Assembly (NCBI GenBank): GCA_963281155.1
Contig: CAUJLY010000005.1
Coordinates: 1,426,001 to 1,490,000 of the forward strand
DNA from: Rhabditophanes sp. KR3021
Lineage: Eukaryota > Nematoda > Chromadorea > Rhabditida > Alloionematidae
Length of the DNA stretch: 64,000 bases
Direction: 5' to 3'
Every line of letters starts with the position of its first letter. Positions within the stretch are counted from its first letter, which is position 1. Positions 25,320 through 36,868 of the stretch are shown one piece after another. The translations under genes were made by a program, and so were the position numbers. Below the pieces are notes generated by a model, which saw only the letters and a list, made by a program, of their open reading frames with translations, searched no databases and had not been told where the DNA came from.

Positions 25320-26027
25320 GGTATTTTATAAATGTGTTCTATAATAGAGAGAAGGTTATGGTTGGTTTGAGCAAATAAATGCAGTGAGAATGGTTGTTTC
25401 CCTCGCCAATGATTTAATTTGAATATAACCCTGGTGAGGTCTTGGTTGTTCTTCTGATTTAATTTGAATATTAAACTCTGGCAAGGTTTGGCTGCTTTTC
25501 CACTGGAATAAAGGGAATTGGTAAACAAGGTTTTTTTATTGCTCATCTCTGTAATCCTTCAAGATATAACCGGCATGTTTTCAATTATGTCGTCGTAATC
25601 CTGCCAAAAAATCAACTTTCTCGATTCATAACTTAAATAAATAAAAAGCTTCTAATACCCTTTAGCACCTTCTCTTAAAAGCAAATAATAAATTGCAAAT
25701 TTTAATAAAAATAAATGTTGTACACGAGTAAATTCTAAAAAATCCTTCTCTAAACCTGCATTAGCTCAAAGTTCGATTTTAATCAACAAAGTTGTGTCAC
25801 ATTTTTTCTTATTTTACATTAATAAACATCTACTAAATACACAAGTTCAAATAGTAGTCTGGATCTTATTTTGTTTATTTGAATATATCTTAGGAGACTT
25901 TATTTGATTGATATTACAATTTGATGAAATTGGTGAGATTAAGGGAGTTTTAGTCATAGAGATAATTGATGGAAGTTATTTTGTTTGACAGATAAGATGG
26001 TACTGCATGTAAAGAGGATTGCTCGTA
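25320..26027. other. Gap between gluconokinase and the Tudor gene
   Basis: AT-rich sequence with no gene seen. The frame at 25316-25546 on the minus strand overlaps the Tudor 5' flank and shows no family signal. Confidence 0.4.
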
Positions 26028-26613
26028 TTATGTATGCAGGAAATACTGGGCATTTATATCATAGTTAGAATAGTAATTTTGAATGAGTGGCATGATATCA
26101 TTGAATGTTGTTTTGGAGGAAGTATGATAAGAAAAGGATTCGTCTGAACCAGGTAGTTCAAGTATTTGTAGTTGGCTATCCAGGAGGTTAGGATTCAAAA
26201 AATGGCCTACTCTTTGATTTAGTCTTGCTTTTAATTCGTTTTTTGATGGACACAGACATACTACAAAAATACTTTCTTTCCGCATTCCATTAAATAAAAC
26301 TTCTCTATACGTCTTCTTCAAAGCAGAACAAGCCACAACCACTGATTGTCCCATCTTCCGAATCTCCTCATTAATTCGCTTCAACCATGGCCACCTATCC
26401 TCATCCGTCAATTTAACATTATTGTTCATTTTCTCCTTTGCTTCAACTGAATGAAATGAGTCACCTTCTACAAATGCAATTCCCATCGAAGAGGATACTT
26501 GGCTTCCGATCGTAGATTTGCCACAGCCGGATGGACCCATAATCAAAATAATTTTCTAAAAATGAATAAGCTTTAATTTTTATCATTATGCTTACAATAC
26601 ATTCTTGCTTCAT
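26028..26613 (-). CDS. IDNK: Gluconokinase (D-gluconate 6-phosphotransferase)
   Basis: The enzyme phosphorylates gluconate to 6-phosphogluconate with ATP, feeding the pentose phosphate pathway from the cytosol. Two exons (26613-26596, only six codons, and 26555-26028) give 181 aa, the usual size. The P-loop GPSGCGKST lies at about residues 13-21. It is followed by FVEGDSFHSVEAKEKM (the GDxxH substrate region), LTDEDRWPWL and VVACSALKKTYRE, all hallmarks of the gluconate kinase family. HFLNPNLLDSQLQILE continues the match. The intron is 40 bp, among the shortest in the window. Confidence 0.92.
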
Positions 26614-27429
26614 TTTGTGATAAAAGGATATTATTAGGGTGGTGTAGTAGTTTATAATTAAAGCTGGTTGTTTGTTGAATTTTTGTTGGAGGAAGTGCAG
26701 AAGAAATAGGATGTTGTATATTTTTTTGCCAAAAAATGAAAAGCTTTTAAATGATGTATAAGGCAATAATTATAAAGGCTGTTTGAGTATTAAGGTAATA
26801 GTAATATAAAGACTTTTAAAATGATATGTAACATTTACAAAGGCTTCTTTTTTCCAATTTGATTAGAAACAAAAGACAATTGGCAGTGTACTGAATGAAA
26901 TACCACATTTTTCGATTCATTATATTGTATCATTGCTAACCGTGAAGACCACATACCTTCTAAAAAGCAAAGTACAAATAATTAAAAAGCTTAAAAACAC
27001 TTGTATTGTACCTAATCTCTTTATTAACAAATGAAAAGATCAAATAGTTATTTTAATACGACAATAAAAAGAATGACTCTTTTAATTATTTATAAATTTG
27101 TTTGTTGTTGTTATTCTGACCTTGTCTATAATTGAAAAAAGTCTTTGAAGCTCTAGGTATTTGGTTTAAAGGACGACGGCAATTTGTGCTCTGTTTATAA
27201 CTTTGTGAAGTTTGTATTCTTGATTAAATTAATGATTCGTTTTTACTTTACTTTATTCCATTGGAATTGAGACAATTTGATAGTTAAGCTAGACATTCAT
27301 GATTCAAGGTTGTTTGTCGTTTTTAGAAGGTTTGAAGATTTTGGATTTACTTTACGTTGGTGGTGATATTGGATACACAGCTTAATTGCTTTTTACTCTT
27401 TTTACTTTTCAATATCTTATAAAAGTCAC
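26614..27429. other. Intergenic region upstream of gluconokinase
   Basis: AT-rich sequence with no recognised coding pattern. It could hold a further 3' exon of the small gene to the right, because that gene's stop overlaps a good splice donor. Confidence 0.35.
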
Positions 27430-27831
27430 TTACTGAGTACAGACGTTGTTGCTCGGTCTTTGCTCAAGAAAAAGATCAGGGGCCGAAACCTTACTAAATA
27501 AACGTTTAACTCTCATAATTGTGTCTGTATTTGTTTTTGGAACATCAACCGAAATAGAAATACTTCTCACTAAGCTACTAAATCTGCTGCCATTACCAAT
27601 GACTTTGTCTAAAAATAAACCGAATTAGCTATACTTATCAAGGCAAAACCACTTACTCTGAGTAGGTTCGTGGCAAATGGTTTCGCACATCGTATTAATG
27701 AAGCTTTTGTCGTTCTTTGAAAAGTCCCATGAGAAGATTCGAGATTCGGTAATCGAACTTGGGAGGCTCTCCTTCTTGTAGGCTAAGTCAATATTGTTAA
27801 CGGTAACATCGAAGAATAGATCCGGAATCAT
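27430..27831 (-). CDS. Small protein of unknown function
   Basis: Two exons (27831-27657 and 27608-27430) join in frame across a 48-bp intron with GTAAGT and TTTTTAG, giving 117 aa. The sequence is not low complexity: it begins MIPDLFFDVTVNNIDLAYKK and later has RFSSLVRSISISVDVPKTN. The stop codon sits inside CTCAGTAAGT, which is a strong splice donor, so the real protein may continue in a further exon. No signal peptide, membrane segment or known domain was seen. The intron fit and composition support a real gene; its family is unknown to me. Confidence 0.5.
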
Positions 27832-29357
27832 ATTGAGTGAATAATATTGTGTTTTCCAAAATGAATAGAAATATTAATGTTTGTGAATTTGATTTATCCT
27901 TCTAAAATGTGACTTATATACATGAAGCTTTCTAAAATTCCAAAAGAAGGCTGTCCCTTAATAAATCTAATTTGATGTTGATGTTAATATTGTCAAGGTG
28001 GTGTAGAAAGATAAAGTTGTGTATTTAGTTTTGCTGCAAAGATATATGTTAGGGCATATACAGAAGGAAGGTTTATTGTTGTTGTGTGTAAGTGTTTGTA
28101 GGAGAATATGTTTTAATAAAGTTCAAGTGAGATTAAATTTCATGGACAAATTTACAATTTGTAGTGTATACTCTGTAGAAAGGTCTTAGGTCATTTGGTA
28201 GAGAAAGGCTGAGAATGTTATTGCGGAAGATGTGTAGTGACTTTTATGGTGTTTTGGTGAAGATCGACATTTCATCATTCTTTAAGATCAAATGACGGTG
28301 ATGCATTCCTGTAGACTCCTACACCTTAGTCTCTTATGGAAAAACCGTCTGTTCTACATCAACCACCAACAATTCCCTTGATCTCTATCAAAATAACAAC
28401 AAACTAATTAATCAATTCAGCCTATAAATAAGTTTTCTCTATCCATGGCATACTTTTGATACCTTTTAAAAACACAAATAACATCAGCCCTTCCATGTAC
28501 TAAACCTTTTACTGGAACAGAAGGATTATAATGTTATGATAGTTTTCTTCTTTTGAATTTACATTTCTGTTAATATCACTCAAACCTTCAAAGTTCTTTT
28601 AAACAATAGGGAGAAAGTTTTTGCGGTTGTTATTTACATTCTTTGTGCACAGCGTTATTTATATTTTGGAAAAGGAATTAATTTGAAGGTTCTTTGTTGT
28701 TTTGTTAATGTTAAAGTATGCCTGAAAAATAATAAGTATAGTTGTACTTTTGAGGAAAACAATTAGAATGATCGTTTTTGTAATCACGGTGCATTTGATG
28801 AGGTAAGGAATTAACTAAGATACTCTTATTTAAGCTCCATAACCACTTCCAAATACGACATTCCCTTTCATAAAAATTCCAATCATAGTTTTTTTCCATT
28901 GATAGTACTTTCAATCACACTTTTTCATTGATAACAAGCATCAGAAGTCTTAACAAACATTCCAATTGCAATTTAAGTCAATTTTAAGAACAGATCCTGA
29001 CGAACTATCATTTATCATCTGTCTAATGACCAAAGGATAATAATTTAAATAGTTATGTCAATATCAATCTGCTTGATGATAAAGATAATATAGTTGTATA
29101 ATTGGATGTATGTTGTGATACAAGAATTGAAAGTATATGTGTCTATCAAAGAACATGATTCGTGTTTTGAAAAGGAGGATTAAGACATCAACCATCATAT
29201 TATCTAATATGATGACTTAGTAGATCAACTAATTATAATAATCATCAAACCAAGTAATTTTATGAAGATAAATAAGTCATCGAAAGTAACTTTATCAAAA
29301 TATACAAATCATTTAAAGCAAATGTTTATGCAAATATATCTTAAATTAGTTATATAG
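27832..29357. other. Region without a supported gene
   Basis: AT-rich sequence between the small unknown gene and the 3' end of apm-3. The frame at 28711-28914 on the minus strand has no recognisable motif or convincing splice partners. Confidence 0.4.
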
Positions 29358-31309
29358 TTATGTCCGAATTTGGAAATTGCCAGCTCTAGTAATATATTTG
29401 ACCCCTTTGAAAGGTTTATAAGCTTCACCAAACATATCCAATCTATTGACTTTCAGTCCAGAAATGGCTAATTGACTTATCTTGAACTTGACAGAAATAG
29501 TGGGTGATTCCAAAGTAGCAGTACCTGAAACCGTCACACATCCTTTCAAATTAGGCGGCTTTCCCTGTTCAACTTTGCCAATATTCCAAATCAACATCCT
29601 CGAAGTAGGGTCGAATGAATACTTGCCATGAGTAGGAGTCAAACTACAATTCTGAATATTCTTTGGCATTTCCATCTCCAAGATCACATCTTCCAAAGTC
29701 TTGCCCATCGAATGCTTCGGCCCAACAGTCAAATCCATTTTTCCAAAACCAGGAACCAAATTAAACGAGTGTTTCACATACAATGGAATCGCTACTATAC
29801 TTTGCGACCCAACTCTATACGACAATAATTTAAAATTCCCATCAGGTGGTACGAAAGACAACATCTTTTCATTTTCCCATTTACGAAATCTAATGCATGG
29901 ATGGAAAGAAACATCATCAAGTATTCTTGGATTCATCAAAGTCATTGACAAATCTGGCATGCCACTTAATTTACAGGAAACATCTATATGTCCCAAAATT
30001 TCTCCAGATACAGTCGAGCCTTGTTTGTCGATGATACAATCTATTTCTTCAATGACGTCAAAATAAGCTTCGTTGTTGGAGTATTTGACATCGGCACGAC
30101 GCCAGGGGACATTTGAGAGTTGACCGGTTGGGAGAGTTTCCGAGACGTTTGTTTTTCCTGAAGTGCCATTTACAGATTAAGGTGATATTAAACATTTATT
30201 TAATTTAAGGAGACTGTATACTAATCAGCAGTCACTTTAAGAGTTTACACGTTTCAAAATTTGATTTTAGCTTCTAGATATTTAGATAGTGTGCTATTAA
30301 GACAAAATTTAACATTTATTAATCAATCTTTCTTATTTTAGCTTGCTTAAGATCGCACCCATCATGCACGTTATTTTCATCTAAAAATGGAGAAAAATAA
30401 TGATGACAAGAACAAAGATTGGACTTTTCAGAAGCTCTTTTTTATACTAATGAAATTATTGATATGGATAGAAGGATGGTTGTTCCCAGATATGCTTATA
30501 AACTCAATCGTGAATAGAGCTACACATTCAGTAGAAAAGAAAAAGTCTTTCATGAGGTTGTTGAAGCTGGCAAGAAATAAATTGTTGTGAAGAAACTCTC
30601 CCTTCCAGAAAGATTGTCGAGAACGTTGGGTGCATCCTCATCAATCGCTTTCGTCGTAAACTAACAAACTCTGTCAAGCCGTCACTTCCTTGGACAATTC
30701 AAATTTATCCTGAGACTAATAGCGCTGTCGCTGAGTTAATTCTAAAAGATTTAGCTAATTGTGGACCTTTAGAGTATTTTTTAAAGTGTCAACCCATTTT
30801 TTATATTTAATAAATTAATGTACCGGTTACTTGGTTTGCAAATGTTCGTAGGAAGGTTGGGGGTTTGATTAGTTCTTGGAGGATGTTTAGTTCAGTTGCT
30901 AGTGGGAAACCGTTGTCGAGCATTTCGTCTAGGAGTTCAAAGACTATGACTATGTTTTCTTTGATTATTGAGTCTGAATAGTCGTGGAAGTATTCTTTGA
31001 AGGTTTGTATTACGCGGTGTAGGAATTCAATTACCATTAGTGGAGGCACTTCAGAGGTGGTCACGGCAATTAGGTACAGGTTGTTTTGGTAGACGTTGAT
31101 TAAGTAGTGGTGAGGAGTTGCGATGACGGGAAGGACATCTTCTGGATTAGAGACTCTTTTCTGGGCTTCGTAGAAGTAGTCGCAAATTGAACGGTGGATT
31201 ACTGATTTCCAATGTTTTTCCAGAATTATGTCACTAAATTGAGTTTATTAATGTTTGCCAAGAATAGAACTTACCACTGTGTATTTACAATAAATAAAGA
31301 ATTTAGCAT
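29358..31309 (-). CDS. apm-3: AP-3 adaptor complex mu subunit
   Basis: Mu3 is the cargo-binding medium chain of AP-3, which sorts cargo from endosomes and Golgi to lysosomes and lysosome-related organelles. Three exons (31309-31275, 31233-30824, 30157-29358) give 414 aa, close to animal mu3. The longin-type N-domain begins MLNSLFIVNTQ and has LEKHWKSV, TPHHYLINVYQ, VIEFLHRV and LLDEMLDNGFPLATE. The linker has LPTGQLSNVPWRRADVKYSN. The mu-homology domain has LSGMPDLSMTLMNPRILDDV, FVPPDGNFKLLSYRV and the C-terminal ISGLKVNRLDMFGEAYKPFK. Intron 2 (30158-30823) carries antisense pseudogene copy C. The gene is divergent from the golgin gene about 1 kb away. Confidence 0.95.
30370..30805 (+). pseudogene. 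Copy C of the decayed C2HC-finger-like gene family, inside apm-3 intron 2
   Basis: Antisense to apm-3. One frame gives FSRKEKVFHEVVEAGKK and then VVKKLSLPERLSRTLG. A -1 shift gives VGCILINRFRRKLTNSVK, then IYPETNSAVAELILKDLA and a stop near 30805. These parts align by eye with the C-terminal thirds of copies A and B. Stop codons occur within the blocks. The upstream part (30387-30590 open frame) has no finger motif, so this copy appears 5'-truncated. Confidence 0.55.
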
Positions 31310-32305
31310 AATTGATATGGACCTTCAATAAAAATATTAATAACAGTTGCCAATGTTATGAGAAAGCTGCGAAAGCCCAAAAACGGATAAAACAAACAAT
31401 TTAAGTGGTCGAAGTAAGACCAAATGGAATTATGGCCAAAGATAGTGGCCTTATGTAGTTGTTTGACAATAACTGTTAGATTAGATATGGTTATTTGTGC
31501 AATTAAATTGGAATGAATTAGAGTGATGCTTTGGTGGTGTATTTGCTAGTTGAATAAATTATGTGGTTGGCTATTAAATTAGAAAAATTAATAATATATC
31601 AGGGAAAGAACGTTTATTTAATCTAGTTTGTGTGACAGATTGCAATTGCTACAGATTATAGCTCTTACCGTCGCAAGTTCAACATACTACAAGGGCATAA
31701 TGATGAGAAACACCCACTTGAAATACATGAATTGTGATTAGTCTTACTGAGAACCCTTTTTTGGTTTTAATGAGTAGATGATAATTAATAAATGAACAAT
31801 TAATGTTTTTCAATGAATTTGAATAATCAAAACAGATAAATTTAAACAAAAACAAATTTAAACAAAAATAAATGTTAATGGTTCAACTGTCTTAAAAATC
31901 AAATATTAATTTCATTCAAAACCCACTTAAAGTTAATTTTACATAAAGCCATGTCGCCCCAAATTTTTTCCCAAATACATCTATTACCAACATTTGTTTA
32001 TTATTTACTCTACGAGACTACTGAACACAAAATAAAACTTATTTATCTTCCAACCGGGGAATATTTTGTTTGTTATTTCGACTCGTGGCGACGCAATACA
32101 CGTGCATTTATATATCAATTTTTAGAAAGATCACGTGGCTATATAGAACATCTTTTTAGGAAATTGATTAAGGATTAGTCATTTTGCCTGGACTAACTTT
32201 GTGATATTTATATTTTACGTGCATGTTTTCTTGATTTAATTGGTGATAAAAGATATCAATATATATTGAGACACCAGCCAATTAATTACTTAATATATTT
32301 GGAAG
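31310..32305. other. Divergent intergenic region between apm-3 and the golgin gene
   Basis: About 1 kb between two divergent start codons, likely containing both promoters. A 75-codon open frame at 31951-32178 is seen but has no motif, no clear splice partners and no family I recognise. Confidence 0.45.
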
Positions 32306-35300
32306 ATGGCTACTTGGTTCAATAAAATACAAGGCCAGATACAAGAATTTGCTCAGGATGTTTTGAATGAAGCCACTGATGATGTGGTCGATGCAGATGC
32401 TGAAATTAGTGTATGTTTGATTATAGGCCACCCCTCTATTAATTAATTTAGGTCAATTCTATAAATAAATAATTATTATGTCTTTCTACAAATTACAGGT
32501 TTTGAAACAAAAACTCCTTGATGCAGAAACTAGGCTTACATCCGAACAAGCTAAAGCTACTCAGTTAGAAAGTCGCCTGCATGCTGTATCAGATGTTGCT
32601 AATACTAATGAAACAGGTGTTTCTGAAGTCAAAGCGAAATTTAAGTCTATTTTGTCTTCAAAAGAAAAGGAAATAAGCAATCTTAAGGTTGAGAACGAAA
32701 AGCTGAAAGAAGAGTTACTGACCTGTGACATCAAATCACCCAAGAAGGGAGATGACGATGAGGATGGTGCTAATCAAGAGTTAAGGAAGAAGTTGCAAAA
32801 AGCAAGAAAAGAGATTTCAGATATGAAGAAGGTGGTTGCGGCCAAGAAGGATAGTGAGAATGTTGTGAGTCGAAAGGAGATGGAGGATGCTTTGAGTGAG
32901 GCTAGGGAGAAACATGAAACACAGATTGCGGCTTTAGTGGGGTTGCATGAAGGGAATGTTCAGGAATTAAGGAATGAGTACGAAGAGTTGTGGAGGGAAG
33001 ATGAAAACAAAGGGGCAATAGTAAAGGGTGATGAATGGAAGAAGAAGTACGATGCCATTTTGAACGAATTTGCTCTATTCAAAAAGAGTGTTCCTGATTC
33101 TTCTAAATTTGAGTCGGAAATTGTGCAATTAAAGAAAGATAATGAAGCTGAAATCATTAAATTGCAGAACGAAATCATTACCCTTAAAATGTCTAAATCC
33201 AGAAAATCTTCGGTTGATAATTCAACGAGTCAAAGTGAATTAATTGCTGTAAAGAAGGAGAACGGTAATATTTCTCTTAAATTATCAAAAGCAGAAGAAA
33301 CCAAGGCAAGTCTTGAATCAGAAGTTCTGACTTTAACTGAATTGAGTAAGAAAATTCCGGTGCTCGAACAAGATAAGATGGATTTGCTTCAAAATAAATC
33401 GACTATTGAAAGGCAGTTGTTAGTATTGCAACAAGAATTAGTGACTAAGTCAAATTTAATTAACGACTTATCTGAAGACAATGAGCTCCAGCAAAGTATT
33501 CTTGACGGAATGAGAAAGAACATTAGCAACTTGCAGAAGAAATCGGAGGAAACGACTGCTGAGTTGAGGGAGCAATTTGAAACTTTATTAAGAGAGAAAA
33601 TCCATGCAAATGAATTGTTGGGAATGGATAATGAAAAGCTTGATTTGCAAAGACAATTGGCCGAGCAAAAGTTAGAGGAAAAAGAAGCTTATTACACAAA
33701 AGAACTTGGCAATACAAATAGAAGTGTTGAAGCTTTAATGAAAAAATTAGATGACAGTGAGGCTATGATTAAAGAAACTAAGGTTGTTCTCCAAGAAGCT
33801 AGAGATGAAGGCAAAGAAACGGTTGAAAAGGCATTATATGACGGATTGCTCCAAAATTACAATCAACTAGTTGAAAGTCAGAATAAAGAGGAAGATAAGA
33901 GTGAGTCTTTGGTTGAACGCTTTGATACCGTTTCAGCTAATTTGTCTTTACTTCAATCTACCAATCAAGAGCATGCCGAGGATAACAAGGCTTTATTGAA
34001 GAAATTGCATGACTTAAATTATGAATTTGATTGTCTGAAAGTTAGTTTGATTAAGACTAAGGAAACTAATGAATGTGAAATTAGAGATCTGAAAAATGAG
34101 AGAGATGTCTTGTCTAAGAAGATTACGGAAGCTATCGATAGAAAGGATCAAGTTATGGGAGAGGAAGTTTCATCTACTGATAGCAAGAAAGAATTGAAGA
34201 GAATCAAGGCTGAGAATAAGGCGTTGAAGAAGAAAATTAATGAACTAAAGACCGCAAGTGATGAGGAATTGGCCCAGTCATGGAATTCTATCGGAGATGA
34301 ATGTTTGGAGAGTATGAGCGTGACAACAACTCAATCAGATGGGGAAAGCACTACTAGTTTTGAGCAATTACCTGACTCAGCTAAATTTAGAATCTCTGAA
34401 TTAAAAGCTATGGTTGCAGATTTGCAAGAAAAGATGGGAACGAAGGTTTATGAGATTTCTGATCAAGAAGAAGAGCCAACTTTGAGTGGAATGATTGAGA
34501 AAGATAAAAACCCACATCTACCTGTCTCAGTCCAGCTAATTAATGCTCGGCAAATGATTAACACCTTGAAAGTTCATTTGAAGAACATTCAAAAGAAGAA
34601 TGGACATCCATTGGTTGATAAGGCTCAGTTTGAAGCACTGAATTTAAAGATTGCTGAATTGAGTGAAGAAAATAAGAAGTATCTTGAAAATGAAGAGAAC
34701 AATGAGATGGAAAAAAAGGCTATTGAGGTCCAATTTGAGAGGATTAAGAAGAGACTTGAAGAGGAGTGTCAAAGTAGTGTGGACGAAAATGAAGCTTTAA
34801 GGAGAGACATTGAATCTTTGAGAAGTGATGTTGAGACTTTGGAAAAACAACATTCAGATGATATGACTTTGAAGGAAAGTAAATATGAGTCTGAATTAGC
34901 TGAGCTTTCAAATGAAATAAATGATTGGCGTGACTTGTTGGAGAATGAAAGAGCTACTGGAAAAGAAAGTGAACATTTATTGAATGAGCAAATTTATCAG
35001 CTAAAGGAGCAATTAAGTTTAGTTAAATCGAATGATGCGTTGCCCGCTGATAATGAAGAAAAAGGTCAAAAAGAACAGGTTTTGTTGGAACAAATTGAAG
35101 TTTTGAATAAAGAACTAGCAGAGGTTAAAGCAGTTAATGAAAGTCTTACAACCCAATTTAGTAATGAAAAAGAACACTTCGCCCAAGTTATTATAGCAAA
35201 AGAAACTAAAATTCATGAAATTGAGTCGTTCCTTACAGCTAAGCATTCCGAAAGCCAAGGTTATTATGAAAAGATCCAAGAACTTCTCAAACAACTAGGA

Positions 35301-36400
35301 AGTCGTGATAGTATCCTCAAACTAAAAGAGACTGAAATTACAAATGTTAAAGAGTATGCTAATGAACTTGAAGCTGGCAAGAAGAAGTGTGAGACTGAAT
35401 TAGCTCGATTAAAGGATCATTTAATCATGATTGAACAGCAAACAACAGCCGAGCAAATATCTTCTGAAGATAGAGAAACTGCGCTAAGAAAAGAAATTAG
35501 TGAATTGCAAAGTTTGAAAGTCAAAACTAGTGAAAATTTGACAGAAGCACAAGAAAGATTAGAACGAAAGGTTACTGAATTGAAGAGTGAATTAGGTGAA
35601 ATGGACAGAACCAAAAAAGCTCTCGAAGTTGAGTTAATTGAGTCTAGGAATGAGTTGAAAGAAACCGAAAATTCTTTATCTAAACTCCGAACTGCTCTCG
35701 TTGATTTGACAGCTGACCAAGAACTGGAGATTCAAAAATACAGGGATCAACTAGAAGAACATGAAAGGGAATATGGGAATGTAAACAATTCTTTCCATCA
35801 ATTAGAAAGTCTCCAAAAGCAATGGAAAGAAGATGAATCTCACTTTCAAACCATAATTAATGAGCTTCAAAAGAAACTGTCCGAACGTAGCCAAGAGTTG
35901 GCTGATGTTGAGATGCAATTAACGCAAATCCACAATGAAAAAGAAGGACAAAGTAATTCGACGATGTCTAGAAAAAGTAGTAAGACTGATTTAAATTTAG
36001 TTTCTTCTACATATAGAATTGATGATCATACCCTGAGGCAATTGTTTTTGTCGTTCTTTATGGCTGATGAATCGAAACAGCCGGAGATTGGAGTTTTGTT
36101 GAGTTCTATTTTGAATTATAGTAATGAAGTAAGTTTCATTATTTGAATTTTATTTATTATTAATTGCAGGAACGTGATAGAATACTTCAACATGCCCAGC
36201 AATTGTCAACAAAACACCGTGGCTGGTTTGGATCATTAGTTGGTCCTTCAATAGGTCTAACTCAATCTGCTGAAACCAACCGTTCCCTAACAGAACAGTT
36301 TGTCAAGTTCCTCGAAAATGAATCTAAAGTTACCAAGAATTCTATTGCCGTTGCCGAAAGGCAAAATGAGTCAAAAGAAGCCCAATTAGATATGTCATAA
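32306..36400 (+). CDS. sql-1: Golgin GMAP-210 / TRIP11-like long coiled-coil protein
   Basis: GMAP-210 is a cis-Golgi tether that captures small vesicles and supports ciliary transport. Three exons (32306-32410, 32499-36128, 36170-36400) give 1321 aa. The N-terminus (MATWFNKIQGQIQEFAQDVL, then NEATDDVVD) resembles the end of the GMAP-210 amphipathic ALPS region and what follows it. Almost all of the middle exon is heptad coiled coil rich in Glu, Lys and Leu, with breaks near residues 590-680. The C-terminal block (DDHTLRQLFLSFFMADESKQ, then LLSSILNYSNEERDRIL) fits a GRAB (GRIP-related Arf-binding) domain ahead of a short tail. Shorter than the human protein, as expected for a worm orthologue. 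A polyA signal AATAAA is at 36496-36501. Coiled-coil resemblance alone is weak, so the call rests on the two ends. Confidence 0.75.
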
Positions 36401-36868
36401 AATGTGCCTTTTATTATTGTAAAAATAATTATTTATATTATTCTGTACTTGTAAAAAGATTAATGTGTATTATCGTATTTTATTAAATATTTAGTAATAA
36501 AGTTTATTGAATTTCGTATGAATTTGATTAGAAGAATCAAGTGTTGGAATAGATGTTCACCTGGAGATATTAAAGATCTTGCACCAAATATTAAATGAGA
36601 TTCTTTGTCTATGGAAGCGGTTGGTGACGTTTCAATAAAATAAAATGAACGTAACTAATAATTTCACCAGTATATCTAACAACATTCGAATATTCAACTA
36701 ATCCTTTTAATTCAAATAATCACCATTAAGTTTAAATAAAAGATACAAATGCTTTCCTATTACATGCTCAATTGTTATATGTACAAACAAATTGTAGAAG
36801 ACACGAAATTCCATTAATTTCTGTACAGGAAAATTAAGTGATCCCAACTGTGTTTAAATTTATTTAAA
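36401..36868. other. Intergenic region between the golgin and tRNase Z genes
   Basis: Contains the golgin polyA signal (36496-36501) and a candidate acceptor CTGTACAG ending at 36828, 40 bases before the tRNase Z start. No coding pattern seen. Confidence 0.5.

Noticed and set aside
29701..30066. 121-codon plus-strand ORF
   Set aside because: Antisense shadow of the AP-3 mu exon 3.
31951..32178. 75-codon plus-strand ORF between apm-3 and the golgin gene
   Set aside because: No motif, no splice partners and a composition typical of AT-rich chance frames.
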